Source: Burkholderia sp. MS389
GTDB lineage: Bacteria; Pseudomonadota; Gammaproteobacteria; Burkholderiales; Burkholderiaceae
Direction: 5' to 3'
NCBI RefSeq assembly: GCF_016899425.1
Contig: NZ_CP045995.1
Span: forward strand, 1,364,001 to 1,428,000
Length of the DNA: 64,000 nucleotides
Position 1 is the first letter of the stretch, and the number at the start of each line of letters is the position of its first letter. The notes beneath the pieces were generated by a model, which did no database searches, had not been told where the DNA came from, and saw only the letters and a program-made list of their open reading frames with translations. The translations under genes and the position numbers were made by a program. Positions 46,662-56,807 of the stretch are shown one piece after another.

Positions 46662-48269
46662 TCAATGTCCGAACGATGCGGCCGCGCCGCGTTTCGGCCG
46701 CGTCAGCCACATCATCGCGGCGAGTGCGACACACGTCATGCTCGCCATCCAGAACATGTCGTTGGTCGCCATCATGTAGGCCTGCTGCATCACGACGTGA
46801 TGCAGCGTCGTCAGCTCGCGCACGCCGTCCACGCCCATCGCGTTCAGCGCATGCACGAAGCGTTGCGTGTTCGCCGACGCGTGCGTGACCGATTGCGACA
46901 CGACGTCGTAGTGATAGGTCGCGCGGTTGTCCCACAGCGTCACGCTCATCGCGGTGCCGAACGCGGCCGACAGCGTGCGCAGGAAATTCGACAGACTCGA
47001 CGCGGCGGCGAGCCGGTCGTCCGGAATGCGCGACAGCGTCGCGGCGGTCAGCGGAATGAAGAAGCACGGCAGCCCGATCCCCTGGATCAGCCCGGGTGCG
47101 GCGATCTGCGCGAACGTCATCTTCAGCGTGAAATGGGCGTCCCAGGCGAGCACGGCCGCGAACACGAGGAAGCCGAACGTCGCGAGCACGCGCGCGTCGA
47201 AGCGGTGCGCATGCAGCCCGACGAGGATCGAGAATACGAGCGCGAGCACGCCGAGCGACGCGGTCGCGAGCCCCGCATGAAACGCGTTGTAGCCCATCAC
47301 GGCCTGCATCCACAGCGGGAACACCACGCCGACCACGGAGAAACTCATCATCCCGAGCGAGATGATCAGCACGCAGAACGAGAACGTGCGGTCGCGAAAC
47401 AGGCTCAGATCGACCACCGGATGCGCTTCGCCTGCTTCCCAGATCAGCAGCGACACGATCGCGAGCGCCGCGACCACCGCGAGCGTGACGATCAGCGGCG
47501 AATCGAACCAGCCGCGGTCGTGGCCGAGATCGAGCATCGCCTGCAGCGAGCCGACGCCGATCACGAGCAGCACGATGCCCGGCACGTCGATCGGACCGGC
47601 CGCGCCGCGCTGCGCGTCGGGGCGCAGCATCGCGGTGCACACCGCGAACGAGAACAGCCCGATCGGCAAATTGATCAGGAAGATCCACGGCCACGAGAAG
47701 TTGTCGACGATCCACCCGCCGACCACCGGCCCGAAGATCGGCGCGAGCAGCACCGTCATCGCCCACAGCGCGAGCGCGATCGTGCGTTGGGTTGGAGGAA
47801 AGGTGCGCAGCAGGATCGTCTGCGACAGCGGCACCATCGGCCCCGAGCACAACCCCTGCAGCGCGCGGCAGATCACGAGCACGTGCAAGTCGCGCGCGAG
47901 CCCGCACAGCAGCGACGTCAGCGTAAACAGCAGCACCGCGCCGACGAACAGCCGCAACTCGCCGACGCGGCGCGCAAGCCAGCCGGTGAGCGGCACCGCG
48001 ATCGCGGCCGCGACCGAATACGAGCTGATCACCCACGTGCCCTGGCTGTTCGACACGCCGAGACTGCCGGAGATCGCCGGCACCGCGACGTTGGTCACGG
48101 TCGAGTCGAGCACTTCGATGAAGGTCGCGAGCGACAGCGCGAACGTCAGCAGCGCGAGCCGGATGCCGCGCACCGGCTGCGCGGCGGGCACCGGCACCGG
48201 CACCGGCGCCGACACGTCGAGCGCGGACGGCGCGACGGGCCCGTCGTGCAGCGGCGATGCGGTGCTCAT
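46662..48269 (-). CDS. DHA2-family (EmrB-like) exporter of the rhamnolipid operon
   Basis: 535 residues with about 14 membrane segments. EmrB signatures include LDSTVTNVAVPAISGSLGVS, WVISSYSVAAAIAVPLTGWL and RALQGLCSGPMVPLSQTIL. Its ATG overlaps the rhlB stop by four bases (ATGA). With the adaptor and outer-membrane factor it should form a tripartite pump that exports rhamnolipid or protects the cell from it; this role is inferred from operon context. Confidence 0.9.
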   Translation of the reverse strand: MSTASPLHDGPVAPSALDVSAPVPVPVPAAQPVRGIRLALLTFALSLATFIEVLDSTVTNVAVPAISGSLGVSNSQGTWVISSYSVAAAIAVPLTGWLARRVGELRLFVGAVLLFTLTSLLCGLARDLHVLVICRALQGLCSGPMVPLSQTILLRTFPPTQRTIALALWAMTVLLAPIFGPVVGGWIVDNFSWPWIFLINLPIGLFSFAVCTAMLRPDAQRGAAGPIDVPGIVLLVIGVGSLQAMLDLGHDRGWFDSPLIVTLAVVAALAIVSLLIWEAGEAHPVVDLSLFRDRTFSFCVLIISLGMMSFSVVGVVFPLWMQAVMGYNAFHAGLATASLGVLALVFSILVGLHAHRFDARVLATFGFLVFAAVLAWDAHFTLKMTFAQIAAPGLIQGIGLPCFFIPLTAATLSRIPDDRLAAASSLSNFLRTLSAAFGTAMSVTLWDNRATYHYDVVSQSVTHASANTQRFVHALNAMGVDGVRELTTLHHVVMQQAYMMATNDMFWMASMTCVALAAMMWLTRPKRGAAASFGH

Positions 48270-49549
48270 GTGCCGGCCACCGCGATATCGGCCCGCGCGG
48301 CCACCCGCCCGCGCTTCGGCACGAAGCGTTCGATGAAATCGGCGGCCGCGCCGCAGCCGTCCGGCGCGGCCGCGAGCAGCGCACGCGTACGCGCCGCATG
48401 CACCGCGAACGCGGGTTCGTCGAGCACGCGCGCGAGCGCCGCGCCGAGCCGCGCGCCGTCGAGCGGCCCGTCGACCCGCACGCCGCAACCGTTCGCGACG
48501 ACGCGTTGCGCGTTGTCGAACTGATCGTGCGCGAACGGCGTGACGACCTGCACGATCCCGGCTTCGCACGCGAGCGCCGCCGTGCCGATCCCGCCGTGAT
48601 GCACGAGCGCGCGGCAACGCGGCAGCAGCGTGCGCATCGGCACGAAGCGGCGCACGAGCAGCCGGTCGCCATCCTGCGCCGCATCGTGCGGCGTCAGCAG
48701 GATGCCGCGCGCGCCGGTCGCGCGCAGCGCGTCCGCCACCGCACGCGCATACGCCGCGTGATCGACGAGGGTCGAACCGGCCGTGAACACGACCGGGGCT
48801 TCGCCTGCCGCGAGAAACGCATCGAGTGCCCCATCATCGTCGGAGGTCGAAATATCGTTGAACAGCGGAAAACCGCTTTGCAGATGGTTCGACGGCCAGT
48901 CCGGCTGCGGCGGCGCGAACCACTGGGGAAACAGGCACAGCACGCCGTCGGTCGAATGCAGCCAGCGGCCGAGCACGCGCCGCGCGGGCGCGAGCCCGAG
49001 TTCGCGGCGCACCGCGTCGAGCGCCGGGCCGCACACGCGGTCAAGCACCTGCCGCTCGATCAGCGTCATCAGCGCCGACTTCACCGGCAACGGCCAGCGC
49101 GCCGGAATCGTCAGGCGCGGATGAGTCGGCGGCGCATGCGCGGACAGCAGCGTCGACGGCGATACCTGCACCGACACGTACGGCGTGCCGTGCAATTCCT
49201 GCATGAAGCGCGCGGAGAACGCCCATAGCGTGCCGACCAGCACCGTGTCGGCATCGGTCAGCGCGCGCAGCGCGTCGTAATGCGGGCGCAGCGTCGGCGC
49301 GATCACCTGCCACAGCGTGCGGAACGACGTACGCGGATCCCACAGCGCGGGGTTCGCCATCGCCGCGTCGTAGTCGGCCGCGGTGCCGACCGGCACGAAC
49401 GCGAACCCGCAGCGGCGCACGGCCGCCTCGAACGGCGCGTGCGTGCAGAACACGACGTCGTGACCGCGCGCGGCGAGCGTGCGCGCGACGCCGAGCAACG
49501 GATGCACGTCGCCCGCCGAACCGATCGCGGTCACGATCATCTTCGCCAT
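48266..49549 (-). CDS. rhlB: Rhamnosyltransferase 1 catalytic subunit
   Basis: 427 residues, a GT1/UGT-like fold: IVTAIGSAGDVHPLLGVARTL at the N terminus, VVFTAGSTL in the middle and the donor-binding VHHGGIGTAALACEAGIVQV near residue 340. RhlB joins dTDP-L-rhamnose to the 3-(3-hydroxyalkanoyloxy)alkanoic acid made by RhlA, forming mono-rhamnolipid. The ATG at 49549 is 18 bases after the stop of the methyltransferase-like gene. Confidence 0.92.
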   Translation of the reverse strand: MAKMIVTAIGSAGDVHPLLGVARTLAARGHDVVFCTHAPFEAAVRRCGFAFVPVGTAADYDAAMANPALWDPRTSFRTLWQVIAPTLRPHYDALRALTDADTVLVGTLWAFSARFMQELHGTPYVSVQVSPSTLLSAHAPPTHPRLTIPARWPLPVKSALMTLIERQVLDRVCGPALDAVRRELGLAPARRVLGRWLHSTDGVLCLFPQWFAPPQPDWPSNHLQSGFPLFNDISTSDDDGALDAFLAAGEAPVVFTAGSTLVDHAAYARAVADALRATGARGILLTPHDAAQDGDRLLVRRFVPMRTLLPRCRALVHHGGIGTAALACEAGIVQVVTPFAHDQFDNAQRVVANGCGVRVDGPLDGARLGAALARVLDEPAFAVHAARTRALLAAAPDGCGAAADFIERFVPKRGRVAARADIAVAGT

Positions 49550-49566
49550 CGCGCGCCTCGCGGGGG

Positions 49567-50136
49567 TCAGTAGAAGCCGGGGATCAGCGCCGCGACCTCG
49601 CGGCGGTACTGCGCATAGGCCGGCCCGAAATACCCGGTCAGCCAGCTCTCCTCGACGCGCACCTTGTACGCAAGCGACGCGAACACGAGCAGCACGCCGA
49701 GCGCGCCGCGCCATTCGCCGCCGATCAGCGCGGCGCCGACCAGCGCGATCAGGCAGCCGGTGTAGATCGGGTGACGTACGAACGCATACGGCCCCGTGCG
49801 CACGAGTTCGTGGTCTTCCTTCAGCGTGACCGACACGCTCCAGTTCGTGCCGAGATGCAGCCGCGCCCATACCGAGAACAGCAGGCCGGCCACCAGCACC
49901 GCGAGCCCGCACTGCGCCTGCAGGCCGAAGCGCTGCCAGTCGGGCGCGAGCGCCTGCCACGACGGATCGGGCAGGATGATCAGCGCGCCGCCGACGATCA
50001 GCGGAATCGACTGGAGCGTGCGCGAGCGCGATGCCTCCTTGCGTACGGTCGTCTTGACGCGCTGCGACGTGGCGATCCAGTAAGCGAGCCACGCGGCCCA
50101 CGGAACGACGATGGCGATGGTCTGAACGATATTCAC
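49567..50136 (-). CDS. Isoprenylcysteine-carboxyl-methyltransferase-like membrane protein in the rhl operon
   Basis: 189 residues with about five membrane segments and the ICMT/PEMT cofactor region: LVRTGPYAFVRHPIYTGCLI (the RHPxY motif that binds S-adenosylmethionine), then RVEESWLTGYFGPAYAQYRREV near the C terminus. Such enzymes methylate a carboxylate or amine of a lipid substrate at the membrane face. It starts with GTG at 50136 and sits between rhlA and rhlB. I do not recall it in the B. thailandensis/pseudomallei rhl operons. Methyl-esterification of the lipid tail or of the rhamnolipid is the obvious hypothesis; no activity can be shown from sequence. Confidence 0.82.
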   Translation of the reverse strand: MNIVQTIAIVVPWAAWLAYWIATSQRVKTTVRKEASRSRTLQSIPLIVGGALIILPDPSWQALAPDWQRFGLQAQCGLAVLVAGLLFSVWARLHLGTNWSVSVTLKEDHELVRTGPYAFVRHPIYTGCLIALVGAALIGGEWRGALGVLLVFASLAYKVRVEESWLTGYFGPAYAQYRREVAALIPGFY

Positions 50137-50203
50137 GGCTGGCCTGCCTCGTTGGGATGGGAATTCGGATGCGCGGGACGTGCCCGCTGCTCGACGGACG
50201 GCG

Positions 50204-51106
50204 TCACGACGACAGCGCGTGCATCGGCGCGGGCACGCATGCGTGCGCGGCGGCACGTGCGATGCCGGCCGCGGCGGGCGCTTCGCCGCAGAAGAAATCG
50301 AGCAGCGCGGTACGGGTGGCTTCGCGCTGCGCGCGGCCTTCGATGTCGAGGAAATGGCCTGCGTCGGGCACCGTCGCGAACCGTGCGCGCGCCACATGCG
50401 CGCCAAGCTGCCGCACGTCGGCCGGCGTCGTATATTCGTCGCGCTCGCCGTTCAGGAACAGCAGTTCGCAGCCGATGTTCGAGAACTCGCTGAAGTAGCG
50501 CTCGGGCTGCAGCGACAGGATCTGGTCGACGTGGAACGCGACCTGGTCCTGCTCGTCGCGCGGCAGGCGCGTGAGATAGCGGTAGTTGTACAGCTTCATG
50601 ATGCGCGGCAGATAGCGGCCGACCGTGTCGTTGAGCAGCTGCGCGGCCTTCAGGTTCTCGCCGGCCGCGATGTGGTCGCGGGCCCGCGTCACGTAGTCGA
50701 TCATCGCGTCGTTCAGGAACGGCGAGAACGAACAGATCGCCGCGCGCCGCACGCTCGGGCAGCCGCGCGCGAGCGCGAACAGCGACGCGACGCCGCCCCA
50801 CGACACCGACACGAGGAACGCCGGCGCGAAGTGTTCGACCAGGTACTGGAGGATCGCGGCTTCGTCGTCCTTGGTCAGGATCGAGCAGCCGGGGTTGTGC
50901 TGGCGCGACTGCCCCGCATACGGCAGGTCGAAGCAGATCGTGTTGATCCGCTCGCCGAGATACTGGACGGTCTGGCCGAACGACGCCGTCGTCGCGAGCG
51001 CGCCGTTGACGAGCATCGCCGTGTCGAAGGCCGGATCGAACACGTTCCGTTCGACATAAACCTTCAGACCATTCGGCAGCGGGACCACGTGTTTTTCGGT
51101 CGGCAT
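50204..51106 (-). CDS. rhlA: 3-(3-hydroxyalkanoyloxy)alkanoate synthase (RhlA)
   Basis: 300 residues, alpha/beta-hydrolase fold. S102 in VSVSWGG is the nucleophile and matches Ser102 of Pseudomonas RhlA; the late GHFLDIEG supplies the catalytic His. RhlA dimerises beta-hydroxyacyl-ACP units to make the lipid part of rhamnolipids; chain-length choice (often C14 in Burkholderia) cannot be read here. GGAGAACGACG precedes the ATG at 51106. It is the first gene of the operon, with a long AT-rich upstream region. Confidence 0.93.
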   Translation of the reverse strand: MPTEKHVVPLPNGLKVYVERNVFDPAFDTAMLVNGALATTASFGQTVQYLGERINTICFDLPYAGQSRQHNPGCSILTKDDEAAILQYLVEHFAPAFLVSVSWGGVASLFALARGCPSVRRAAICSFSPFLNDAMIDYVTRARDHIAAGENLKAAQLLNDTVGRYLPRIMKLYNYRYLTRLPRDEQDQVAFHVDQILSLQPERYFSEFSNIGCELLFLNGERDEYTTPADVRQLGAHVARARFATVPDAGHFLDIEGRAQREATRTALLDFFCGEAPAAAGIARAAAHACVPAPMHALSS

Positions 51107-51750
51107 CGTCGTTCTCCGGTGAATGCGGCGTCTCGACGTCGCGGCATGCTGCAGCTGCGCAATGGCTGACGTCGGGCCCGTGCGCGATCGATGGACGCGC
51201 CGATTGCCGACGCACCGCGGCAATTGCCGGCGGCGCCATTCATTCCTCGTGGTGCGGCGCCATACTAATACGGTCGATATTGCTCACTCAAGTCATTCCA
51301 AAAATCCCTCTACTCGGCCCGGAAATCCGCCAGATTCAAATTTATTTGTCGATTTCTATGGTATGCAGAATCTCAAAAAAGACGATGGCAATCGTTTGCG
51401 AGCAATCCTCTTCAGCGTTAAAAAAACCATACTTATTCATTAATATCAATGAGTTATGAAGTTTAAATCGGCGGATTAAAACGGTTTCCGCAAAACCACC
51501 CACCTTCACCATCCGATTTTACGATTTCATATCGTGAATAATTTTTCAGATTTCGACATTCTTTCCATTTGTAATGAAATCGAGCATGGAAACGGTCCTC
51601 CGAATTGCATCATGTTTTCACGAATCGTTTTAAACAGATTCAAACTTAATTAACCTTCTTTCAACTCGTTTTTCCGCACCTGCACACGGCTCCGGCGGCG
51701 GCGATCCTTCCCGTTTGGAACGCAGCCCGCCGTTCGGCCCCGATTTTTTG
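51107..51750. promoter_or_regulatory. AT-rich intergenic region between rhlA and betI
   Basis: A stretch of about 640 bases with no supportable gene. From about 51260 to 51660 it is strikingly AT-rich (many A/T runs, such as AAAAAACCATACTTATTCATT) compared with the surrounding genes. It must hold the promoter of the rhl operon (minus) and part of the bet promoter (plus), and its composition suggests silencing or bending by an H-NS-like protein. No lux-type box could be confirmed by eye. Confidence 0.55.
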
Positions 51751-51769
51751 TTGATTGAACGATCAATAA
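51751..51769 (+). promoter_or_regulatory. Putative BetI operator
   Basis: TTGATTGAACGATCAATAA contains ATTGAAC-GATCAAT (51754-51767), a 14-base palindrome with one mismatched pair, close to the ATTGAACGTTCAAT core I associate with BetI sites in other proteobacteria. It lies 59-75 bases before the betI start, as expected for choline-relieved repression of betIBA. Confidence 0.65.
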
Positions 51770-51825
51770 AAAACCGCTAAGCTCTCGACTTCCATGGACG
51801 GCCCGCCCGGGCGAAGGGAGTCGCG

Positions 51826-52410
51826 ATGCCGAAAGTCGGAATGCGGGAGATACGCCGCGCGCAGTTGATCGACGCCACGCTGCGCTCGATCGACGAAGCG
51901 GGCCTGCCCGGCACGACGCTCGCATCGGTCGCGCAACGCGCGAACATCTCGACGGGCATCGTCAGCCATTACTTCGGCGACAAGGACGGCCTGCTCGAAG
52001 CGACGATGCGGCACGTACTGCGCGACCTGTGGTCGGCCACCACGCGCCGCCGCGTCGCCGCACGAAAAGACCCGCGTTCGCGGTTGCGCGCGGTCGTCGC
52101 CGCGAACTTCGACGTCACGCAGGTGAGCGCGCCCGTGATGAAGACGTGGCTCGCGTTCTGGTCGCAGAGCATGCACGACCCGATGCTCAAGCGCCTGCAG
52201 CACGTGAACACGCGGCGCCTGCATTCGAACCTGTGCGCCGAATTCGCGAAGGCGTTGCCGCTCGCGAAGGCGCGCGAAGCCGCCAGCGGCCTCGCCGCGC
52301 TGATCGACGGCCTGTGGCTGCGCGGCGCACTCGCCGGCGGCCCGATCGACACCCGAGCTGCTTTGAAGCTCGCCCACGATTACATCGACCTGCTGCTCGC
52401 GTCCGACTGA
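51826..52410 (+). CDS. betI: TetR-family repressor BetI
   Basis: 194 residues: N-terminal TetR helix-turn-helix (about 10-58; [31 protein letters not shown] is split around the recognition helix SHYFGDK) and a C-terminal choline-binding domain. BetI represses its own operon until choline is present. GGGAG precedes the ATG. It is the first gene of betI-betB-betA, 32 bases before betB. Confidence 0.93.
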   Translation: MPKVGMREIRRAQLIDATLRSIDEAGLPGTTLASVAQRANISTGIVSHYFGDKDGLLEATMRHVLRDLWSATTRRRVAARKDPRSRLRAVVAANFDVTQVSAPVMKTWLAFWSQSMHDPMLKRLQHVNTRRLHSNLCAEFAKALPLAKAREAASGLAALIDGLWLRGALAGGPIDTRAALKLAHDYIDLLLASD

Positions 52411-52442
52411 CGCGCGACGCAGTCGCCCTCAAGGAGATCCTC

Positions 52443-53912
52443 ATGTCCGTATACGGTTTGCAGCGCCTCTACATCGGCGGCGGTTACGTCGATGCCACCA
52501 GCGGCAAGACTTTCGACACCTTCGATCCCGCCACCGGCGAACTGCTTGCGCAGGTGCAGCAGGCGAGCGCGGCCGACGTCGACCGCGCCGTTGCGTCCGC
52601 GCAGGAAGGCCAGCGCGAATGGGCCGCGATGACCGCGATGCAGCGCTCGCGCATCCTGCGCCGCGCGGTCGACCTGCTGCGCGAGCGCAACGACGAACTC
52701 GCAGCGATCGAAACGCGCGACACCGGCAAGCCGATCGGCGAGACGCTCGCGGTCGACATCGTCACCGGCGCGGACGTGATCGAGTACTACGCGGGCCTCG
52801 CGACTGCGATCGAAGGGCTGCAGGTGCCGCTGCGTGCCGAGTCGTTCGTCTACACGCGCCGCGAGCCGCTCGGCGTGTGCGCGGGCATCGGCGCGTGGAA
52901 CTACCCGATCCAGATCGCGTGCTGGAAGACCGCGCCCGCGCTCGCGGCCGGCAACGCGATGGTGTTCAAGCCGAGCGAAGTCACGCCGCTGACCGCGCTC
53001 AAGCTCGCGGAAATCTATACGGAAGCCGGCGTGCCGGCCGGCGTGTTCAACGTCGTGCAGGGCGACGGCTCGGTCGGCGCGCTGCTCACCGGCCATCCGG
53101 ACATCGCGAAGGTGTCGTTCACCGGCGGCGTCGAAACCGGCAAGAAGGTGATGTCGCTCGCCGGCGCATCGTCGCTGAAGGAAGTGACGATGGAACTCGG
53201 CGGCAAGTCGCCGCTGATCGTGTTCGACGATGCGGATCTCGATCGCGCGGCCGACATCGCGGTCACCGCCAACTTCTTCAGCTCGGGCCAGGTCTGCACG
53301 AACGGCACGCGCGTGTTCGTGCACCGCTCGATCAAGGACATGTTCACGCAGAAGGTGCTCGAACGCGTGAAGCGCATCCGCGTCGGCAAGCCGACCGATG
53401 CCGACACCAACTTCGGCCCGCTCGTCTCCGCCGCGCAACTCGACAAGGTGCTCGGCTTCATCGAGAGCGGCAAGGCCGAAGGCGCGAAGCTGCTCGCGGG
53501 CGGCACGCGCCTGACCGACGGCCACTTCGCGAACGGTCAGTACGTCGCGCCGACCGTGTTCGGCGATTGCCGCGACGACATGAAGATCGTGCGCGAGGAA
53601 ATCTTCGGGCCGGTGATGAGCATCCTCGATTTCGAATCGGAGGACGAAGTGATCGCGCGTGCGAACGACACGCACTACGGGCTCGCGGCCGGCGTCGTGA
53701 CCGAGAACCTGTCGCGCGCGCACCGCACGATCCATCGCCTCGAAGCCGGCATCTGCTGGATCAACACGTGGGGCGAATCGCCGGCCGAAATGCCGGTTGG
53801 CGGATACAAGCAATCCGGTGTCGGGCGCGAGAACGGCATCACGACGCTCGAGCACTACACTCGAATCAAGTCGGTGCAGGTCGAGCTCGGCCGCTACAAC
53901 CCGGTGTTCTAA
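52443..53912 (+). CDS. betB: Betaine aldehyde dehydrogenase
   Basis: 489 residues, full length. The catalytic Cys is C285 ([13 protein letters not shown]) and the general base Glu is E251 (MELGGKSP); NAD-binding residues lie in [13 protein letters not shown]. It oxidises betaine aldehyde to glycine betaine, an osmoprotectant and the entry substrate for GbcAB. AAGGAGATCCTC lies directly before the ATG. Confidence 0.96.
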   Translation: MSVYGLQRLYIGGGYVDATSGKTFDTFDPATGELLAQVQQASAADVDRAVASAQEGQREWAAMTAMQRSRILRRAVDLLRERNDELAAIETRDTGKPIGETLAVDIVTGADVIEYYAGLATAIEGLQVPLRAESFVYTRREPLGVCAGIGAWNYPIQIACWKTAPALAAGNAMVFKPSEVTPLTALKLAEIYTEAGVPAGVFNVVQGDGSVGALLTGHPDIAKVSFTGGVETGKKVMSLAGASSLKEVTMELGGKSPLIVFDDADLDRAADIAVTANFFSSGQVCTNGTRVFVHRSIKDMFTQKVLERVKRIRVGKPTDADTNFGPLVSAAQLDKVLGFIESGKAEGAKLLAGGTRLTDGHFANGQYVAPTVFGDCRDDMKIVREEIFGPVMSILDFESEDEVIARANDTHYGLAAGVVTENLSRAHRTIHRLEAGICWINTWGESPAEMPVGGYKQSGVGRENGITTLEHYTRIKSVQVELGRYNPVF

Positions 53913-53928
53913 GACAAGGAGATCCGTC

Positions 53929-55629
53929 ATGACGACACGCGAATACGATTACATCATCTGCGGCGCGGGTTCCGCGGGCAACGTGCTCGCAACGCGCCTG
54001 ACGGAAGATCCGGACGTCACGGTGCTGCTGCTCGAAGCGGGCGGTCCCGACTACCGCTTCGACTTCCGCACGCAGATGCCGGCCGCCCTCGCCTATCCGC
54101 TGCAGGGCCGCCGCTACAACTGGGCGTACGAAACCGATCCCGAGCCGCACATGGACAACCGCCGGATGGAGTGCGGGCGCGGCAAGGGGCTCGGCGGCTC
54201 GTCGCTGATCAACGGGATGTGCTACATCCGCGGCAACGCGCTCGACTACGACAACTGGTCGACGCACAAGGGCCTCGAGAACTGGACGTATCTCGACTGC
54301 CTGCCGTACTTCAAGAAAGCCGAGACGCGCGACGTCGGCCCGAACGACTATCACGGCGGCAGCGGCCCCGTGTCGGTCACGACCAGCAAGCCGGGCGCGA
54401 ACCCGCTGTTCGAGGCGATGGTCGACGCGGGCGTGCAGGCCGGCTATCCGCGCACCGACGACCTGAACGGCTATCAGCAGGAAGGCTTCGGCCCGATGGA
54501 TCGCACCGTCACGCCGAAGGGCCGCCGTGCGAGCACCGCGCGCGGCTATCTGGATCAGGCGAAGGTGCGGCCGAACCTCGAGATCGTCACGCACGCGCTC
54601 GCCGATCGCATCCTGTTCGACGGCAAGCGCGCGTCGGGCGTCACGTACCTGCGCGGCAGCGAGCGCGCGACCGCGCATGCGCGCCGCGAAGTGCTCGTGT
54701 GCAGCGGCGCGATCGCGTCGCCGCAACTGCTGCAGCGCTCGGGCGTCGGCCCCGGCGCATGGCTGAAGGCACTCGACATTCCGGTCGTGCTAGACCTGCC
54801 CGGCGTCGGCCAGAACCTGCAGGACCACCTGGAGATGTACATCCAGTACGAGTGCAAGGAGCCGGTGTCGCTGTACCCGGCGCTCAAGTGGTGGAACCAG
54901 CCGAAGATCGGCCTCGAATGGATGCTGAACGGCACGGGCCTCGGCGCGAGCAACCACTTCGAAGCGGGCGGCTTCATCCGCACGCGCGACGACGACCTGT
55001 GGCCGAACATCCAGTATCACTTCCTGCCGGTGGCGATCAACTACAACGGCTCGAACGCGATCGAGATGCACGGCTTCCAGGCGCACGTCGGCTCGATGCG
55101 CTCGCCGAGCCGCGGCCGCGTGAAGCTGCGCTCGCGCGACCCGAACGACCATCCGAGCATCCTGTTCAACTACATGGCCGAAGCGCTCGACTGGCGCGAG
55201 TTCCGCGATGCGATCCGCGCGACGCGCGAGATCATGCGGCAGCCGGCGCTCGACCGCTATCGCGGCCGCGAGCTGAATCCGGGCGCCGATTGCAAGAGCG
55301 ACAAGGAACTCGACGCGTTCGTGCGCGCCCGCGCGGAAACCGCGTTCCATCCGTCGTGCTCGTGCAAGATGGGTTACGACGACATGGCGGTGGTCGACGA
55401 GGAAGGCCGCGTGCACGGGCTCGACGGGCTGCGTGTCGTCGATGCGTCGATCATGCCGATCATCACGACCGGCAACCTGAACGCGCCGACGATCATGATC
55501 GCCGAGAAGATCGCCGACAAGATCCGCGGCCGCACGCCGCTCGCGCGTGTCGACGTGCCGTACTTCGTCGCGAACGGCGCACCGGCGCGCAACGTCGCGA
55601 AGGCCGTGCGGCAGCCCGAGACGGTCTGA
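53929..55629 (+). CDS. betA: Choline dehydrogenase
   Basis: 566 residues of the GMC oxidoreductase family: FAD-binding [13 protein letters not shown] (about residue 12), the second GMC signature [15 protein letters not shown] and the C-terminal [12 protein letters not shown] with the active-site His. It oxidises choline to betaine aldehyde (and may oxidise the aldehyde further). AAGGAGATCCGTC precedes the ATG, 17 bases after betB. Confidence 0.96.
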   Translation: MTTREYDYIICGAGSAGNVLATRLTEDPDVTVLLLEAGGPDYRFDFRTQMPAALAYPLQGRRYNWAYETDPEPHMDNRRMECGRGKGLGGSSLINGMCYIRGNALDYDNWSTHKGLENWTYLDCLPYFKKAETRDVGPNDYHGGSGPVSVTTSKPGANPLFEAMVDAGVQAGYPRTDDLNGYQQEGFGPMDRTVTPKGRRASTARGYLDQAKVRPNLEIVTHALADRILFDGKRASGVTYLRGSERATAHARREVLVCSGAIASPQLLQRSGVGPGAWLKALDIPVVLDLPGVGQNLQDHLEMYIQYECKEPVSLYPALKWWNQPKIGLEWMLNGTGLGASNHFEAGGFIRTRDDDLWPNIQYHFLPVAINYNGSNAIEMHGFQAHVGSMRSPSRGRVKLRSRDPNDHPSILFNYMAEALDWREFRDAIRATREIMRQPALDRYRGRELNPGADCKSDKELDAFVRARAETAFHPSCSCKMGYDDMAVVDEEGRVHGLDGLRVVDASIMPIITTGNLNAPTIMIAEKIADKIRGRTPLARVDVPYFVANGAPARNVAKAVRQPETV

Positions 55630-55670
55630 CGAAGGCGGCCGCCCGCACCGGGCGCCGCGATACCACTCCT

Positions 55671-55704
55671 GCGGCTCGCGGCGTTCTCGCCGCGAGCCGC
55701 GTTT
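55671..55704 (+). terminator. Hairpin terminating the bet operon
   Basis: A perfect 13-base stem GCGGCTCGCGGCG/CGCCGCGAGCCGC with loop TTCT, followed by GTTT. It lies between convergent betA and the Cys-rich gene and could act on both, though the T-run is short. Confidence 0.65.
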
Positions 55705-56807
55705 CATTGGGCCGGCTCGTTTGCGCTGCGCGGCCGGGCGGCCGACACGCTCCGCGTCCGCATCCGCTTGGCGCGGACGATCGGGTTCCAGCGCGACGTC
55801 AGGCTCATCGCGTCACGCAGGCGCTCGAACGCGGCATCCTCCGTCGGCCCGAAGCGGCTGACCGCCGGCCACGCGAGCACGTGGTCGACACACGTCTGCC
55901 AGATGTCGCCATGAAACCTGCGGCCGATTTCCCGCACCGTATCCGGTGCGGCGATCGCGATGCCCGCCAACAGGTAATAGGCCCAGAAGCTGCCCGCACC
56001 GACGAGCCGATCGAGCCGGCACACGGCGAGCGCGGCAAGCAGCCCGTCCGTCGATGCGAGATCGGCGCGATGCGCGCGGATCGCGCGCGCGACGAGATTG
56101 TGCTGACCGCCGTACGCCTGAACGGAAACGCCGTGGCCAGCCGCAAGCTCCGCGGAGAACGTCGCGAGCGCAGCCATCTCGTCGATACGCGCGGCGTCGT
56201 CGCGCGGGCCACAGGCGCGCAGCACGATCGCGTCGATCACGGCGCCGGGACGGGCCGGCGTTTCCGTGCCCGTTGTCGCGACCGCCGTCGGATTTTCTCT
56301 CAGGTTCTTCGCAGGCGGCGTCTCGCGCGGCCCGTCGTGTTCGTTCGCGATGCATGCGCCCGCGTCGTCGCCGCTGCGTTCGACGCCGCCGGCAATCCGT
56401 TCGAGCGCGGCCCAGCCGAGTTCGGGATCATCGAATGCGCACGCATCGATCACGCCGTGCGCGGTGTCGAATACGGCACGCGAGCCCGGACAGCAACGTT
56501 CGGCTTGCGCGAGTTGCTGCGCGGAAGGCACGTGCGAGCATGCGCCGGGCGAATCGGCCGGATCGCACGCGCAACCGCTGCCATCCGTCGCGATCCACGG
56601 GACCAGCCGGTGAAGCACGGCCCTCGCTTCGCGGGACAGGCTCGCGCCAGCGCCCACATGTATCGCGTGCGACGGGACGACAACCGGGTCGCCGGCGCAA
56701 GCCGCCCCGTCGAGATGTTCGATCAGGTACTGCAGCCACGCGGCCGTGCGCAGCCGGTCGGGCGTCGCGCCGCGGGCGTCGCCATACTTTGCTGGATCGG
56801 TAAGCAT
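55704..56807 (-). CDS. Hypothetical Cys-rich protein
   Basis: 367 residues with no family I recognise. No signal peptide. The N-terminal third has an unusual Cys group (GSGCACDPADSPGACSHV, then ERCCPG), which may bind metal or a cluster. An Ala-rich central part with an unusual THSX-poor linker (residues 140-185) leads to a helical C-terminal half (AALATFSAELAAGHGVSVQA; FWAYYLLAGIAIAAPDTV) and a basic tail. It lies convergent with betA and alone on its strand. The start at 56807 lacks a clear ribosome-binding site. Confidence 0.6.
   Translation of the reverse strand: MLTDPAKYGDARGATPDRLRTAAWLQYLIEHLDGAACAGDPVVVPSHAIHVGAGASLSREARAVLHRLVPWIATDGSGCACDPADSPGACSHVPSAQQLAQAERCCPGSRAVFDTAHGVIDACAFDDPELGWAALERIAGGVERSGDDAGACIANEHDGPRETPPAKNLRENPTAVATTGTETPARPGAVIDAIVLRACGPRDDAARIDEMAALATFSAELAAGHGVSVQAYGGQHNLVARAIRAHRADLASTDGLLAALAVCRLDRLVGAGSFWAYYLLAGIAIAAPDTVREIGRRFHGDIWQTCVDHVLAWPAVSRFGPTEDAAFERLRDAMSLTSRWNPIVRAKRMRTRSVSAARPRSANEPAQ

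Noticed and set aside
51123..51443. 106-codon ORF in the AT-rich region upstream of rhlA
   Set aside because: Its beginning is antisense spill-over from the rhlA upstream sequence and the rest is AT-rich with no coding bias; no domain or ribosome-binding site.
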